From the NCBI GenBank assembly GCA_036936605.1, contig JAUPFV010000004.1, positions 286,234,009 to 286,298,008 of the forward strand: a stretch of 64,000 nucleotides of DNA, read 5' to 3'. Under the pieces are notes generated by a model. That model was not told where the DNA came from. It did no database searches and worked only from the letters and a program-made list of their open reading frames with translations. The DNA comes from Limnanthes douglasii subsp. nivea (lineage: Eukaryota; Streptophyta; Magnoliopsida; Brassicales; Limnanthaceae). The translations under genes and the position numbers were made by a program. Below, in pieces: positions 1 through 9,883 of the stretch (within the stretch, counting starts at the first letter, position 1; each line of letters starts with the position of its first letter).

Positions 1-3000
1 AGCAAAATGCACTGGCTCAGAAATTGACTCAATAGGAACTGCTGGGATATGAATTTTGTTACCATACCTTTGGCATGGGTCACATTTTTCACCAATTCCT
101 TAGCATCTGCCATTATGGATGGACAATAGTATCCGGCCAATAAAACCCTCTGGGTTAGTGCTCTATAGCCACAGTGTGTTGATCCCTCTCCATTATGTAG
201 TTCAGATAAAACAACTTGGGACTCTTCAACCCCTAAACAATGCAAGAGACTTTTTATAAAGAAGCTCTCTTATGATCAAGAAACCACGAGCCCTGTGTTT
301 CATTTTCCTAGCCATAGCTTTCTCCGGAGGCAAAATTCCATTAGAGATGTATTGAAGAAGGGGAAATCTCCAATATTTGGATTGAACAACTTGTACATTT
401 AAGCTCTCCTCCTCTTCCTTGTTCTGATTTGATTGTATGGATGGGAATTCTTGTATATGAATCCATGGGTAAGACTCAGAGTATGCTATGGTTGCTAAGG
501 AGTCTGCCAATGTGTTTTCTGATCTAGGAATGTGCTCATAGCAAACACTTTTGAAGTTGGCTGCTTCTTCTTTAAGCACAAATAAGTATTTGATCAACTA
601 CTCCTTCTTGGCTTCGAACTGACCTTGAGCATGGTGGATAAGAAGCCGAGAATCACTCATCAATATAACTCTTTTAGCCCCACACAGAAAAGCTAACTTA
701 AGACCAGCTATAGCTGCTTCATATTCAGACTCATTGTTAGATGCCTTGAAAGCAAAGCATATATCATGGTATAATTTATCACCATATGGAGAGGTTAAAC
801 AAATCCCAACCCCACAACCCATTTTGCTTGATCCACCATCTGTCCGGACAACCCACTTTTTTTTCTCTTCTAGAGCTTGTTTAGTACTTCTGTTCGAATG
901 AAACTCTACCAAGAAATCAGCAACAGATTGAGCTTTAATTGCAGTTCGTGGGGCAAAATCAATGTCATAATCACCCAATTCTACTGACCATTTAGTCATC
1001 ACGCTTGATATGTCTGCTTTCTGAAGAACATTCTTCAATGGAAAAGATGTTCGGACGATGATGGAATGAGACTGAAAATATGGCCTCATTTTTCTGGCAA
1101 CTTTCAAGCTTTAGGTATCTCTTTTCAGCATCCATCAAAATTTTGCTGATGTAGTACACCGGACGAGGATAATTGTCCACCTCTCTTACCAGCACTGCAC
1201 TTGTAGCACATTCTGACACCGCCAAGTATACACAAAGTGTTTCTCCGTCAACAGGCTTAAAAGGGCTTTGGGAGAAGACAAATGCTTTTTTATTTTGTCA
1301 AAATCCTGGTTGCACTGTGGAGACCAGTTGAAGTCTTTAGCACCTTTCAAGGTCTGAAAAAACACGAGATATTTGTCTGAAGACCTTGAAATAAAACGAT
1401 TTAAAGCATCCAATCTTCTTGTCAACCTTTGAACTTCTTTAATATTTCGAGGAGGGTCCATTTTTAACGGGACATCGAGCTGGTCCGGATCAGGGTGTAT
1501 CCCTTTTTCACTTATTACATAACCCAAAAAATTTCCGGACCAGACCCCAAACACACATTTTTCTGGATTCAATTTTAAATCAACCTTTGTCAAGTTGGCA
1601 AAAGTTTCTTGAAGATCAGTTAGGTGCAACTCTTCTTCTAAAATTTTAACCATCGTGTCATCAATATATACTTCCATATTTCTTCCAATATGATAAAAAA
1701 AATGCTTTGTTCACCAACCTCTGATAAGTTGCCCCAATATTTTTCAACCCAAAAGGCATCATCTTGTAACAATGGAGACCCTTATCTATAACAAAGGTAG
1801 TGTGATCTTGGTCCTTCGGATCCACCTGTATCTGGTTATACCCAGAGAAGGCATCCATGAATGATAATAGCTTGCTTCCAGATGTAGAGTCCACCAACTG
1901 ATCTATCCGAGGGACTGGATAGAGATCTTTTGGGCAAGCTCTGTTGAGGTTAGTAAAGTCGATACACATACGCTATTTCCCATTCTTTTTCTTAACTAAC
2001 ACTGGGTTGGTTGTCCATAAAATATACTGAGACTCCTTTATGTGCCCCATCCTGTTAAGGCGGTCAACTTCTTCGACTATTACATCAGCTTTCTCCTTAG
2101 AAAAAGCTCTCATTTTTTGCACAACAGGTGCAACATCTCTCCGGATGTACAACTTGTGTGATATAACACTTGTAGGCACTCCGGTCACATCAGCATTGTA
2201 CCAAGCAAAAACATGTTGGTAACCTGCAAAAAAGGACAACAACTCTTTCTTCAATCCTGGAGCCATCTTAGAGCCAATTTTAACATTCATTCCTTCAGCC
2301 AAAGAGTGGGTTTCAACTTCTTCAATTGGTATTAAAACACCAGGGGTCTCTATGGGGTCATCAATTTCACCCTCACTCCCAGAGGGCCCCAACAACTGCT
2401 AATCCTCATTAATCCGGACTGCCCCTGGAGTTTTATGAGCAAGTGCGGTTGCATAACATTCTCTTGTTATCTTTTGGTTACTCCAGACAACTCCCACTTG
2501 TCCTTGAACTGCATACTTCAAACATTGATGGACTGTTGAAGCCACAGCATGCATCATAGAGAGCTAGGACCTCCTAAAGATTGCATTATAATATATGGGG
2601 TAGTCTACCACAACGATTAACACCCTAACCATCTTCTTAAAAGGGCCTTTGCCCAACAATACCTCCTCTTTAAATTCTCTGATTACATCTGCAGAGCTCC
2701 CTGTGAAGCCCACAATGGATCTATTCGAACGTTGAATCACTGCTGGATTCTTCATATGCTTATAAGAACTTAAAAATAGAATATTGGCTGCGCTGCCAAT
2801 GTCAATCAGAATTCGTCTGATAACGTTGCCCCCAATTGAAGTTCCAATCACTACCGCATCCTTATGAGGCCCAGCTATATTTCTTAAATCATCCTCATAA
2901 AAAAAATGAAAGGAAAAGGAATTATGGACTGATAAGAAGACATGCCTTCCTCTAACTGAGTAGCTCGAGTGTGAACATGCCTCTTCCTTGAAGAAGGAGT

Positions 3001-3076
3001 CGGCGCAGTCATTGTGTCCCCCTCCGAATATAATAAGTGACTCAAAAAATCTTATGAGTCAGGATAATGTCTTAGT
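1..3076 (-). pseudogene. pol of element A: protease, RT, RNase H, second RNase H, integrase start (broken)
   Basis: Protease: around 2760-2830 the reading gives RRILIDIGSAANILFLSSY, in which the catalytic DTG triad is altered to DIG. RT: from about 2395 to 1640, split by stops near 1970, with the active-site YIDD near 1660. The RT-linked RNase H spans about 1450-930. A second, archaeal-type RNase H (WVVRTDGGSSKMG, later LMSDSRLLIHHAQGQ) spans about 880-600. The integrase HHCC domain begins at about 420 and runs off the edge. Several frames are needed to read through. The duplicated RNase H is a known Tat-clade trait. The altered DTG would by itself predict loss of protease activity. Confidence 0.85.
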
Positions 3077-4767
3077 TTATTCTGTTATGACCCCCACTTT
3101 ATTCCGGGTTGGATCAGGATCCAAATACTCTGAATCAACATCAAATCTTTCAAGGATCACTATAGCCCCTTCTAGAGCAGATGTCCCCGCATTGTTCGTT
3201 GGGCCAGTTTGGGGAGCACTCTCAGGCCTGTTTCCACTCCTTCTCTTGACATAAGCTCCTAACTTGCCCCTTTCAATAAGATTTTGTACCTCTTGTTTCA
3301 AAGCGATGAAGTCTTCGGTGTTGTGGTCAATATCATGATGATACTGGCAAAAACAAGAATTACGACTTTCCCTAGGAGATTGAAGCGATGTCGGCTTTCG
3401 AAAATGTACCTCATCTTTAGTTTTGTCATAAATGGTTGCCACATTCTATTTTAACTCGGCAAACCACTCTGGTTGGACCCAAGGTCCTCGCTTATTTCTG
3501 GACTCCTGGCTCTGAGCTGGATTTGGGTGGGATTGAGTCTGTTTGGCCCTGTTAGACCCCTGTCCAGTTTCTTTGGCCTTGTATCCGGACTGATTCTGGT
3601 TTGGAGCAGCTGGGGCAGACCTCACTTTTCTCTGTACGCTAGTATTCTTTGTTCCATCCACGTTTTTTTCTTTTCCCACCTGATTTAGTAAACCACCCCA
3701 ATTCATGGCCTTCTTCCTTGTTACTGAATCAGCTAGATTCTCAGGGTTTAACCCTTATCTCCAAGAAGCTATTGTTACTTGCTCAAAGCAATCAGCTAAC
3801 CCATTTTTGGTATTTACGAACCGGCTTATATAGTCTTTCAGTGACTCATTTGGCTCTTGGGCACACTGGATAATAGTATCCTCATTGCCCTTCACCTCTT
3901 TACTCCCTACACACTGCCTTCGGAAGGCAAACCAAAATATATCGAAGTTTCTGATACAACCCTGTGGCAACCTGTTGTACCATTTCAGAGCACTTCCCGT
4001 AAAGGATTGGGAGAAGGCTCTACACAGAAGTTTGTCATCGTCATCAAAATTCATAATAAAATTGTTAAACTGTTCCAGATAGTTGTCCGGATCTTTGCTC
4101 CCATCGTATTTCTCCATTTTAGTACTGTCAAACCTCTTAGAAAGGTTTCTGGACAGTATCTTGGAATACAATGACGATTGCCTCCAATTCCGACTACGAC
4201 TAAAATTTGTGTCTTCATTAGGTGTTGCAAAAATACTTGGCTCATCATGGAAAGCAAAGGGATTAATCAGCAGCTGGTCCACATGCCTGTGACTATGGTT
4301 GTGGCTGTGAGACGACCCTTTTCCCAGATGCCTCTTTAGTCTCTCATTCCTATCTCTCTTTCTTGAATATTTTTTAATAAGCTTTTGTTTCTTCCTGGAC
4401 CTCCCCTCATTGCTGCTTGATGACAAGGACTCCTCAAGCTCATCCTCGTTCGAAGAGCTACTTGAAGACTCAGATTCTGAGCTCTCCACTGGCTTGGACC
4501 GGTGAGACTTTTTGGAACTGACATTGGTCTTTATTGTGCTCAAATGAGTCTTTGCTAATGGGTCATTCTCCCTTGGGTTGTCAGTATGGTGAATGACTAA
4601 TGCCTTTGACTTTTCCTTTAAACCCATCTTTGTCTTTCTAGTAGCCATCAACGCTTCTATTTCAGCTTTCAACTTTTCAACTTATCTCGCTCTTCGGTAG
4701 TGTATTCATTCTTTTCCCCCACCACCTCCACCAAAGGTGGTGGAATTGTTTGCTCGTTCGGATCCAT
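3077..4767 (-). pseudogene. gag of element A (broken)
   Basis: The start ATG at 4767 opens MDPNEQ, matching the gag start of the other Tat elements in the window. A frameshift follows within about 30 codons, where the bases around 4675-4685 appear partly duplicated. The Ser-rich acidic stretch, the basic region (KKQKLIKKYSRKRDR) and the capsid-like core (DPDNYLEQFNNFIMNF, then LKWYNRLPQGCIRNF) can be followed to about 3755. The gag tail follows in shifted frames at 3706-3446 and 3442-3077. The gag tail includes an H-C-type motif and the spacer AYVKRRSGNRP before the protease. The product would be the structural protein of a virus-like particle; as it stands it cannot be made whole. Confidence 0.85.
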
Positions 4768-4839
4768 CCGAACAAGTTTTTTTTGCTGGTTTTGAATGCT
4801 AGATTCAAACACCTTGTCCTCCCATTGTAGTCACCAATT

Positions 4840-5219
4840 TGGTGAGGTTTATTTTAAGCTGAGGGTAATTTTGTCAAGTGTTCTGGAAAGTTTTTGGAGT
4901 ATTAAATGTTTGGGTGTTTGGTAGTGAGAGATTTGAGCTGTCTTGTTGTATTAAATGTTCATTACCCTCATTAATGAAAGTAGTTGGGGTATTTATACCC
5001 TTAATTATGGACCCATGAGCTTTTAAGTCAAATTATGGAACCGAGTCAAGTTTAAGGACCCATTTACTTATTAAGCTGGTTAGCATATAGCTTAGTCAAA
5101 AAGGTGTTTAGTCATCATTTACTTTTGTCCTGTCCGGATAGTTCAGTGGCAAGATTATGTCTGAATTGCCCTTGTCTAGAAATCTCAGTATGCAGTGGTG
5201 AAGTTATTCGAACTCATCA
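4840..5219 (-). repeat. 5' LTR of element A (380 bp)
   Basis: On the - strand the repeat begins TGATGAGTTCG at 5219 and ends CACCA at 4840. These are the same termini as the LTRs at 7062 and 18028. It is followed at once by AATTGGTGACTACA, the primer-binding-site position shared with those elements. The partner LTR is outside the window, so the ends are set by homology only. Confidence 0.75.
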
Positions 5220-6450
5220 CCCAATATTGTTAAAATATAAAAGAATTAGATTAATGAACAATGTTACCTAATAAATATATTTGAAGCCGAAGTTGCGGGA
5301 TTGAACGAAAACTTGAGTCACAATATTGAAGCAACGTGATTATTGGGTTGCCTCCATATTGGCGCTTCGTTTGAAATTCAATAGCTTAACCTTTCGGGTT
5401 TCTCATAGTGGAATTTAAAGATTAGTTGTCATCTGATTGTCATCAATTACTCATTGACAGTAATAATGGTACAGCTGATCTCCATTCTCAAGACAAATGC
5501 TATTCTATAGAATTCAATACCATAATATAATTCCAACTTATTCTCTGAAACGATATCTCTCCCGATTTATACCAAGATTAGTTTCTACGACTCATTCTTT
5601 CTTTCTAATTGGCTTAACCGCTTCTTATAAGTGGTTACCGATTTGTAAACCTCCTCAATTAAAAACTTAATATAGTGATTGGAGTATTGATCTCACTTAT
5701 CTTTGTTATCATCAAACCTATGACTTCTTTGAGTTTCCATAACACCTTTATAAATTCCTCTTTATCTGCATAACGCAAAGATACGTTTTTAATAGAATGA
5801 CAATTGTTAGGTTCATTAAAAAAACACTCATTGAATGTGAGGGTGTATGTTTTGACTTTAATTTAGAATTTTCTAGATTTTAACTATTTATCTCTTAACT
5901 TTGAAGTATGAGCATCCCTAGATTGAAATTGTATATTTTTATATTACATAGTACAACATTTTTTTATTTTTAATCCTTATTCCATCTAGTATATCATGTA
6001 TAATTAATTTTATGAAATAAAATGAGGAAATGGTGTATGTATGCATTTATTACTGGGTGCCTCTACCACATTAATCTAACAAGTATTAGCATATTTAGGA
6101 AGCTTCAAATCATCTAATATGATAAATCCTACTTGCTCATCTCATACTCGTAAAATTACTTTTTCAGCTTGCACATTAATCACACTCCTACAAGAGCCTA
6201 AGAAAATCCTCCTTAGAATGAGAGGTACAAATCTATCTTCCTTCATGTCTAAAATTATAAATGAGTGTGAAAAATAAATTTATCAACTTTAATCAAAACA
6301 TCTTCTAATATGTAATTAGGATATACAATATACATATCATCTAACTTAACTAAATATTTGTAGCCTTTATTTCACTGGATCCTAATTTTCTATATAAAGA
6401 GTGTTATTAAACTTATACTAGCACATAAACCACATAATATCAAATGTTAA
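5220..6450 (-). mobile_element. Athila-like Ty3/Gypsy remnant (protease region and post-pol segment)
   Basis: Reading the - strand from about 6420 to 6080 with a few frame changes gives SEIKATNI, then LVKLDDMYIVYPNYILEDVL, then DMKEDRFVPLILRR and NVQAEKVILRV. This is the order seen in Athila-type protease regions (LADRS...YPRGVIEDVLVKVDKFIFP, then DMEED..VPLILGRPFL). Lower down, near 5340-5400, the - strand carries GGAGGCAACCCAAT, a block common after pol in such elements. The RT, RNase H and integrase that should lie between are absent, so there is a large internal deletion. The ends are not defined. This is recognition by eye, with many gaps. Confidence 0.6.
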
Positions 6451-6879
6451 ATTACAAATTTTATAATGAATAGTAAAACTCTATGAATATTGTCAATTAG
6501 GTGGTAATATATTCTGAATTAGCATACTGCGTTCCTCTATCAATGTAATTGTCTTAAATTTTATGTAATTACTTTAGTGTAAAAGTATATCTTTGAGAAA
6601 ATTCATGTATGTAAGCATCTGATCCACCAATTTATTATCAGGCCCCCCTTCATTGTCGTGTCCATACAGTGTATTGTCGCGATCAACAACTTCTTCGCCG
6701 TTTCCAAAGAGTGTTTTTATCGTATCCAATACAAACATTGTCGCAATCAAGGTACATTGTGTCAGGTTTTTTTATGTTGCCGAATCCAACCACTTATTTA
6801 GCGCATCCAACCATTTCTTCAATTGTAGCTTTTATTTCCAATTTTAACTCTTTTTGCTCATTTTTTTACTTCACTGGTA
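6451..6879. other. Gene-free interval
   Basis: AT-rich sequence. The short ORFs near 6653-6884 are T-rich, Phe/Ser-rich translations with no recognisable domain. The segment 6650-6800 contains loose repeats of TTGTCG(C/T)(A/G)ATCAA-like words, but I could not define a repeat unit. Confidence 0.5.
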
Positions 6880-7061
6880 AATAAAAAATAACCAAAAACG
6901 AGGGTATTATATCCATATTTAATTTAAACTAACAATTAAATTAATATAATAGAAATATAAAATCAAATATAAATATTATTTGGTCAAAGTACAACTTAAC
7001 GTTTACAAGTTTAATTTGCTCAGTGAATTTCATGTTTTCATCAAATAAGTGTAGTAGTGTT
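6880..7061 (-). pseudogene. Ty1/Copia RNase H C-terminal remnant (distal piece of a split copy)
   Basis: The - strand reads ENMKFTEQIKLVNVKLYFDQ. This lines up with the C-terminal part of Copia RNase H, where plant copies typically read like NPVFHERTKHIDVRYHFIRD. It is the continuation of the Copia fragment at 17404-18027. The two halves are separated by the 10.3-kb element inserted at 7062-17403, and the 5 bases before the insertion (GTGTT) recur just after it. Heavily decayed. Confidence 0.65.
7057..7061. repeat. Target-site duplication GTGTT, left copy (element B)
   Basis: GTGTT directly precedes the 5' LTR at 7062 and recurs at 17404-17408 directly after the 3' LTR. This is the 5-bp duplication expected for Ty3/Gypsy integration. 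Confidence 0.9.
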
Positions 7062-7468
7062 TGATGAGTCCGGATTCCGTCACCACCTCGGACAGGGTCA
7101 GTTCGGACAATGACTACCTAACCGGACAGGGGCAGTTCGGACACCTCATCCTTTGGACTGTTCGAACAGAACTAAAGTACTTAAAACATAATCACTTCTT
7201 GACTAAGCTGTCTGCTCTCCTACTTAGTACTTATGGGTCCTTAAACTCGATCCGGGTCCATTAAACACGACCCGAAAGCCCATAAGGCCCAAATATAAGG
7301 GTATAAATACTCAATCACCAACATTAAATGAAGGTAATGAAAATTAAATACAACCAGGCTGCTTAATTCTCCCTCTACACTCTACCCAAATATTAGATAC
7401 TCACAAACTTCCACACAACTCTAAACAAAAATTACAAACTTATCCTCAGACGAAAATAAACCACACCA
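7062..7468 (+). repeat. 5' LTR of element B (407 bp)
   Basis: Starts TGATGAGTCCGG and ends CCACACCA. Near the start (U3) a 22-base unit, TCGGACAGGGTCAGTTCGGA plus CA, lies at 7088-7109 and recurs with two changes at 7122-7143, a 34-bp period. A TATAAATA box is at 7302-7309. Matches the 3' LTR at 16996-17403. Confidence 0.95.
7302..7309 (+). promoter_or_regulatory. TATA box in 5' LTR of element B
   Basis: TATAAATA within the LTR about 160 bp before its end, in a position conserved with the related LTR at 18028 (TATAAATA at 18287-18294). It is the expected Pol II core promoter for the genomic RNA; the start site itself is inferred. Confidence 0.7.
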
Positions 7469-7471
7469 AAT

Positions 7472-7489
7472 TGGTGACCACAGTGGGAG
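7472..7489 (+). other. Primer-binding site of element B (tRNA-Arg-like?)
   Basis: TGGTGACCACAGTGGGAG lies 3 bases after the LTR end. The related element at 18028 has TGGCGACCAC at the same place. TGGCGACCAC is what I would expect opposite the 3' end of a plant tRNA-Arg whose acceptor starts GACCAC. The tRNA identity is from memory and should be treated as tentative. Element B has a C-to-T change at the fourth base. Confidence 0.55.
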
Positions 7490-7541
7490 CACGACGGTGC
7501 CTGAATCAAGCATTCGAAACCATCAGAAAAAATCAGTCCGA

Positions 7542-9883
7542 ATGAATCCGGGCGCCCCGGAAGTACCACCATCTTTGCTTGAAGTGGTGGGTGAAAATGA
7601 TGAATATACCATCAAGGAGCGTGATAGATTAAAGGGCGAGATAGAAGCTCTGAGGGCAGAGAAGGCAAAGATGGGCATAAAAGAGAAGTCAAAAACATCA
7701 ATTGCTCATCATACCAACAAACCTAGAGAGCATGAGCCTTCGAAGACCCATGCGAGTGCCAAGAAGACTCATGCTAGCTCCAAAAAGTCTCACCGGTCCA
7801 AGCCAGTTGAGAGTTTTGACTCAGACTCAGAATCTTTTGGTAGCTCCTCGGACGAGGATGGTGTTGAAGAGTCCTTATCCTCCAGCAGTGATGAGGGCCG
7901 ATCCAAAAAGAAGCAAAAGTTGATTAAAAAGTATTCAAGAAAAAGGGATAGACATGGGAAATTAAAGAGGAATATAGGAAAAAGATCATCTCATAGCCGA
8001 AGACATGTAGACCGGATGCTGGTGGATCCTTTTGCCTTCCACGATGAACCAGGTATCTTTTCAACTCCCAATGAGGATACTGTTTTCAGTCGTGGCCGGA
8101 ATTGGAGACAATCTCCATTGTCTTCCAAGATTCTGTCCGGAAACCTCCCTAAGAGGTTCGATAGCACAAAAATTTAGAAATACGATGGTAGCAAAGATCC
8201 GGACAACCACTTGGAACAATTTAAAACTTTATGATGAATTTCGATGATGATGAAAAGTTACTCTGTAGAGAATTCTCCCAATCCTTTACATAGAGTGCTC
8301 TGAAGTGGTATAACAGCCTACCACAAGGCTGCATCAGAAATTTCGATACCTTTTGGGTGGCCTTTCGAAGGCAATTTGTTGGGAGTAAGGAATTGAAGGG
8401 CAATGGGGACACAATAATCCATTGTGCCCAAGAACCAAACGAATCACTAAAAGAATACATAAGTCGTTTTGTAAACAACAAAAACGGGTTGGTTGATTGC
8501 TTCGAGCAAGTAGCAATAGCATCTTTGAGGTAGGGCTTAAACCCTGGAAATTTAGCTGATTCAGTGACCAGAAAGAAAGCCATGACTTGGGGAGGTCTAC
8601 TGAATCAGGTCGGAAAGCAAATCAACGTTGATGAAACAAAGAAAACTAGAATGCACAGTGAGGTGAGGTCTGCCCCGGTTGCACTAAACCCCAACCAAAA
8701 TCAGTCTGGGAACAAGGCAAGGGAGACCGGACATGGACATAACAGAGCTAAAGCTCATTCTCGGCCAGCTGCGCCTGCCCAGAGTCAACAATCTAGAAAT
8801 AAGAGAGGGCCTTGGGTTCAACCGGGGTGGTTTGCAGAGTTAAAAGAAAGTGTGGCCACCATTTATGACAAAACAAAGGAAGAAGTACACTTTAGAATGC
8901 CGGCTGCACTGCAATCTCCTAGGGAACATCGTAACAATTCCTTCTGTCAGTATCATAATGATACTGGCCATACCACTGACGATTGTATCGCTTTAAAACA
9001 AGAAGTTCAGAACTTAATTGAAAGAGGAAAGCTGGGGGCATATGTCAAAAGAAGAGGAGGAAATAGGCCTGATAATGCTCATCGGGCTGGTCCGAACAAT
9101 CCTGCTCCGGAGGGAGCTATGGTTATAATCGAAAGATTTGATGTAGAGTCAGAGTACTTGGATCCTGATCCGACTCGAAATAGAGTGGGTGCCATTGCGG
9201 AACGTTGCAAAACAGTCTTCGGGCTTATTAAGTTTTTTGAGTCACTCACAATTTTTGGAGGGGATATTATGACAGCTCATACTGCCTCTTCAAGGAAGAG
9301 GCACGTTCATACTTTAGCTACCCAGCTAGATGCAGGCATGACCTCCTATCAATCACAAATTCCATTTCCCTTCATTGTTTTCGATGAGGATGACTTAAGG
9401 GATATATCTGGCCCTCATGAAGATGTTGTTGTCATAGGAGCATCCATTGGGGGCAATGACATAAGACGAATCTTGGTGGATACTGGGAGTTCAGTCAATA
9501 TCCTCTTTTTAACCTCTTACAAAAAGATGAAAAATCCAGCCGTAATTCAGCGTTCGGACAGATCAATTGTGGGTTTCACTGGAAGCTCAGCAGATGTGAT
9601 CGGGGAGTTCGAAGAAGAAGTTTTGTTGGGCAAAGGCCCTTTTAAGAAGATGGTTAGAATACTTTTTATTGTGGTGGATTGTCCCACTTGTTATAATGCT
9701 ATTTTAGGGAGGTCTTGGCTCTCTAGGATGCATGCAGTGGCCTCAACAGTCCACCAATGTTTGAAATATAATGTTCAAGGACAAGTGGGAGTTGTTCGGA
9801 GCAGTCAAAAGATTGCAAGAGAGTGTTATGCCATAGCACTAGCTCCACGGACGCTGGGGGCAGTTCGTATCAATGAAGAATAA
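7542..9883 (+). pseudogene. gag and protease of element B (broken)
   Basis: The ATG at 7542 opens MNPGAPEVPP. The N-terminal part holds a short coiled region, a Ser/Asp-rich acidic patch and a basic patch (KKQKLIKKYSRKRDR). The capsid-like core spans about 8030-8560. The core contains a stop at 8175-8177, a one-base deletion near 8226 relative to the intact copy at 22337-23785, a stop near 8290 and a stop at 8531-8533. The gag tail and protease are open from 8564 to 9883. The tail has an RGGNRPDNAH spacer, and the protease motif ILVDTGSSVNILFL starts near 9470 with DTG at 9479-9487. A TAA at 9881 ends the frame where related copies read on towards RT. Product inferred: capsid/nucleocapsid plus aspartic protease. 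Confidence 0.9.

Larger units (their letters stand above)
1..5219 (-). mobile_element. Ty3/Gypsy Tat-type LTR retrotransposon A, 5' part, truncated by window edge
   Basis: On the - strand the order is 5' LTR (4840-5219), primer-binding site, gag, protease, reverse transcriptase, RNase H, a second RNase H and the start of integrase, which runs off the left edge. The RT signature RMCIDFTNLNRACPKDLYPV and the extra RNase H domain ahead of integrase are typical of the plant Tat/Ogre clade. The coding region is broken by many stops and frameshifts (for example near 4672, 3755, 3443, 2563, 1970 and 1185), so the copy is dead. It is clearly more diverged from the element at 7062-17403 than that element is from the one at 18028-24284. 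The 3' LTR and target-site duplication are outside the window. Confidence 0.9.
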
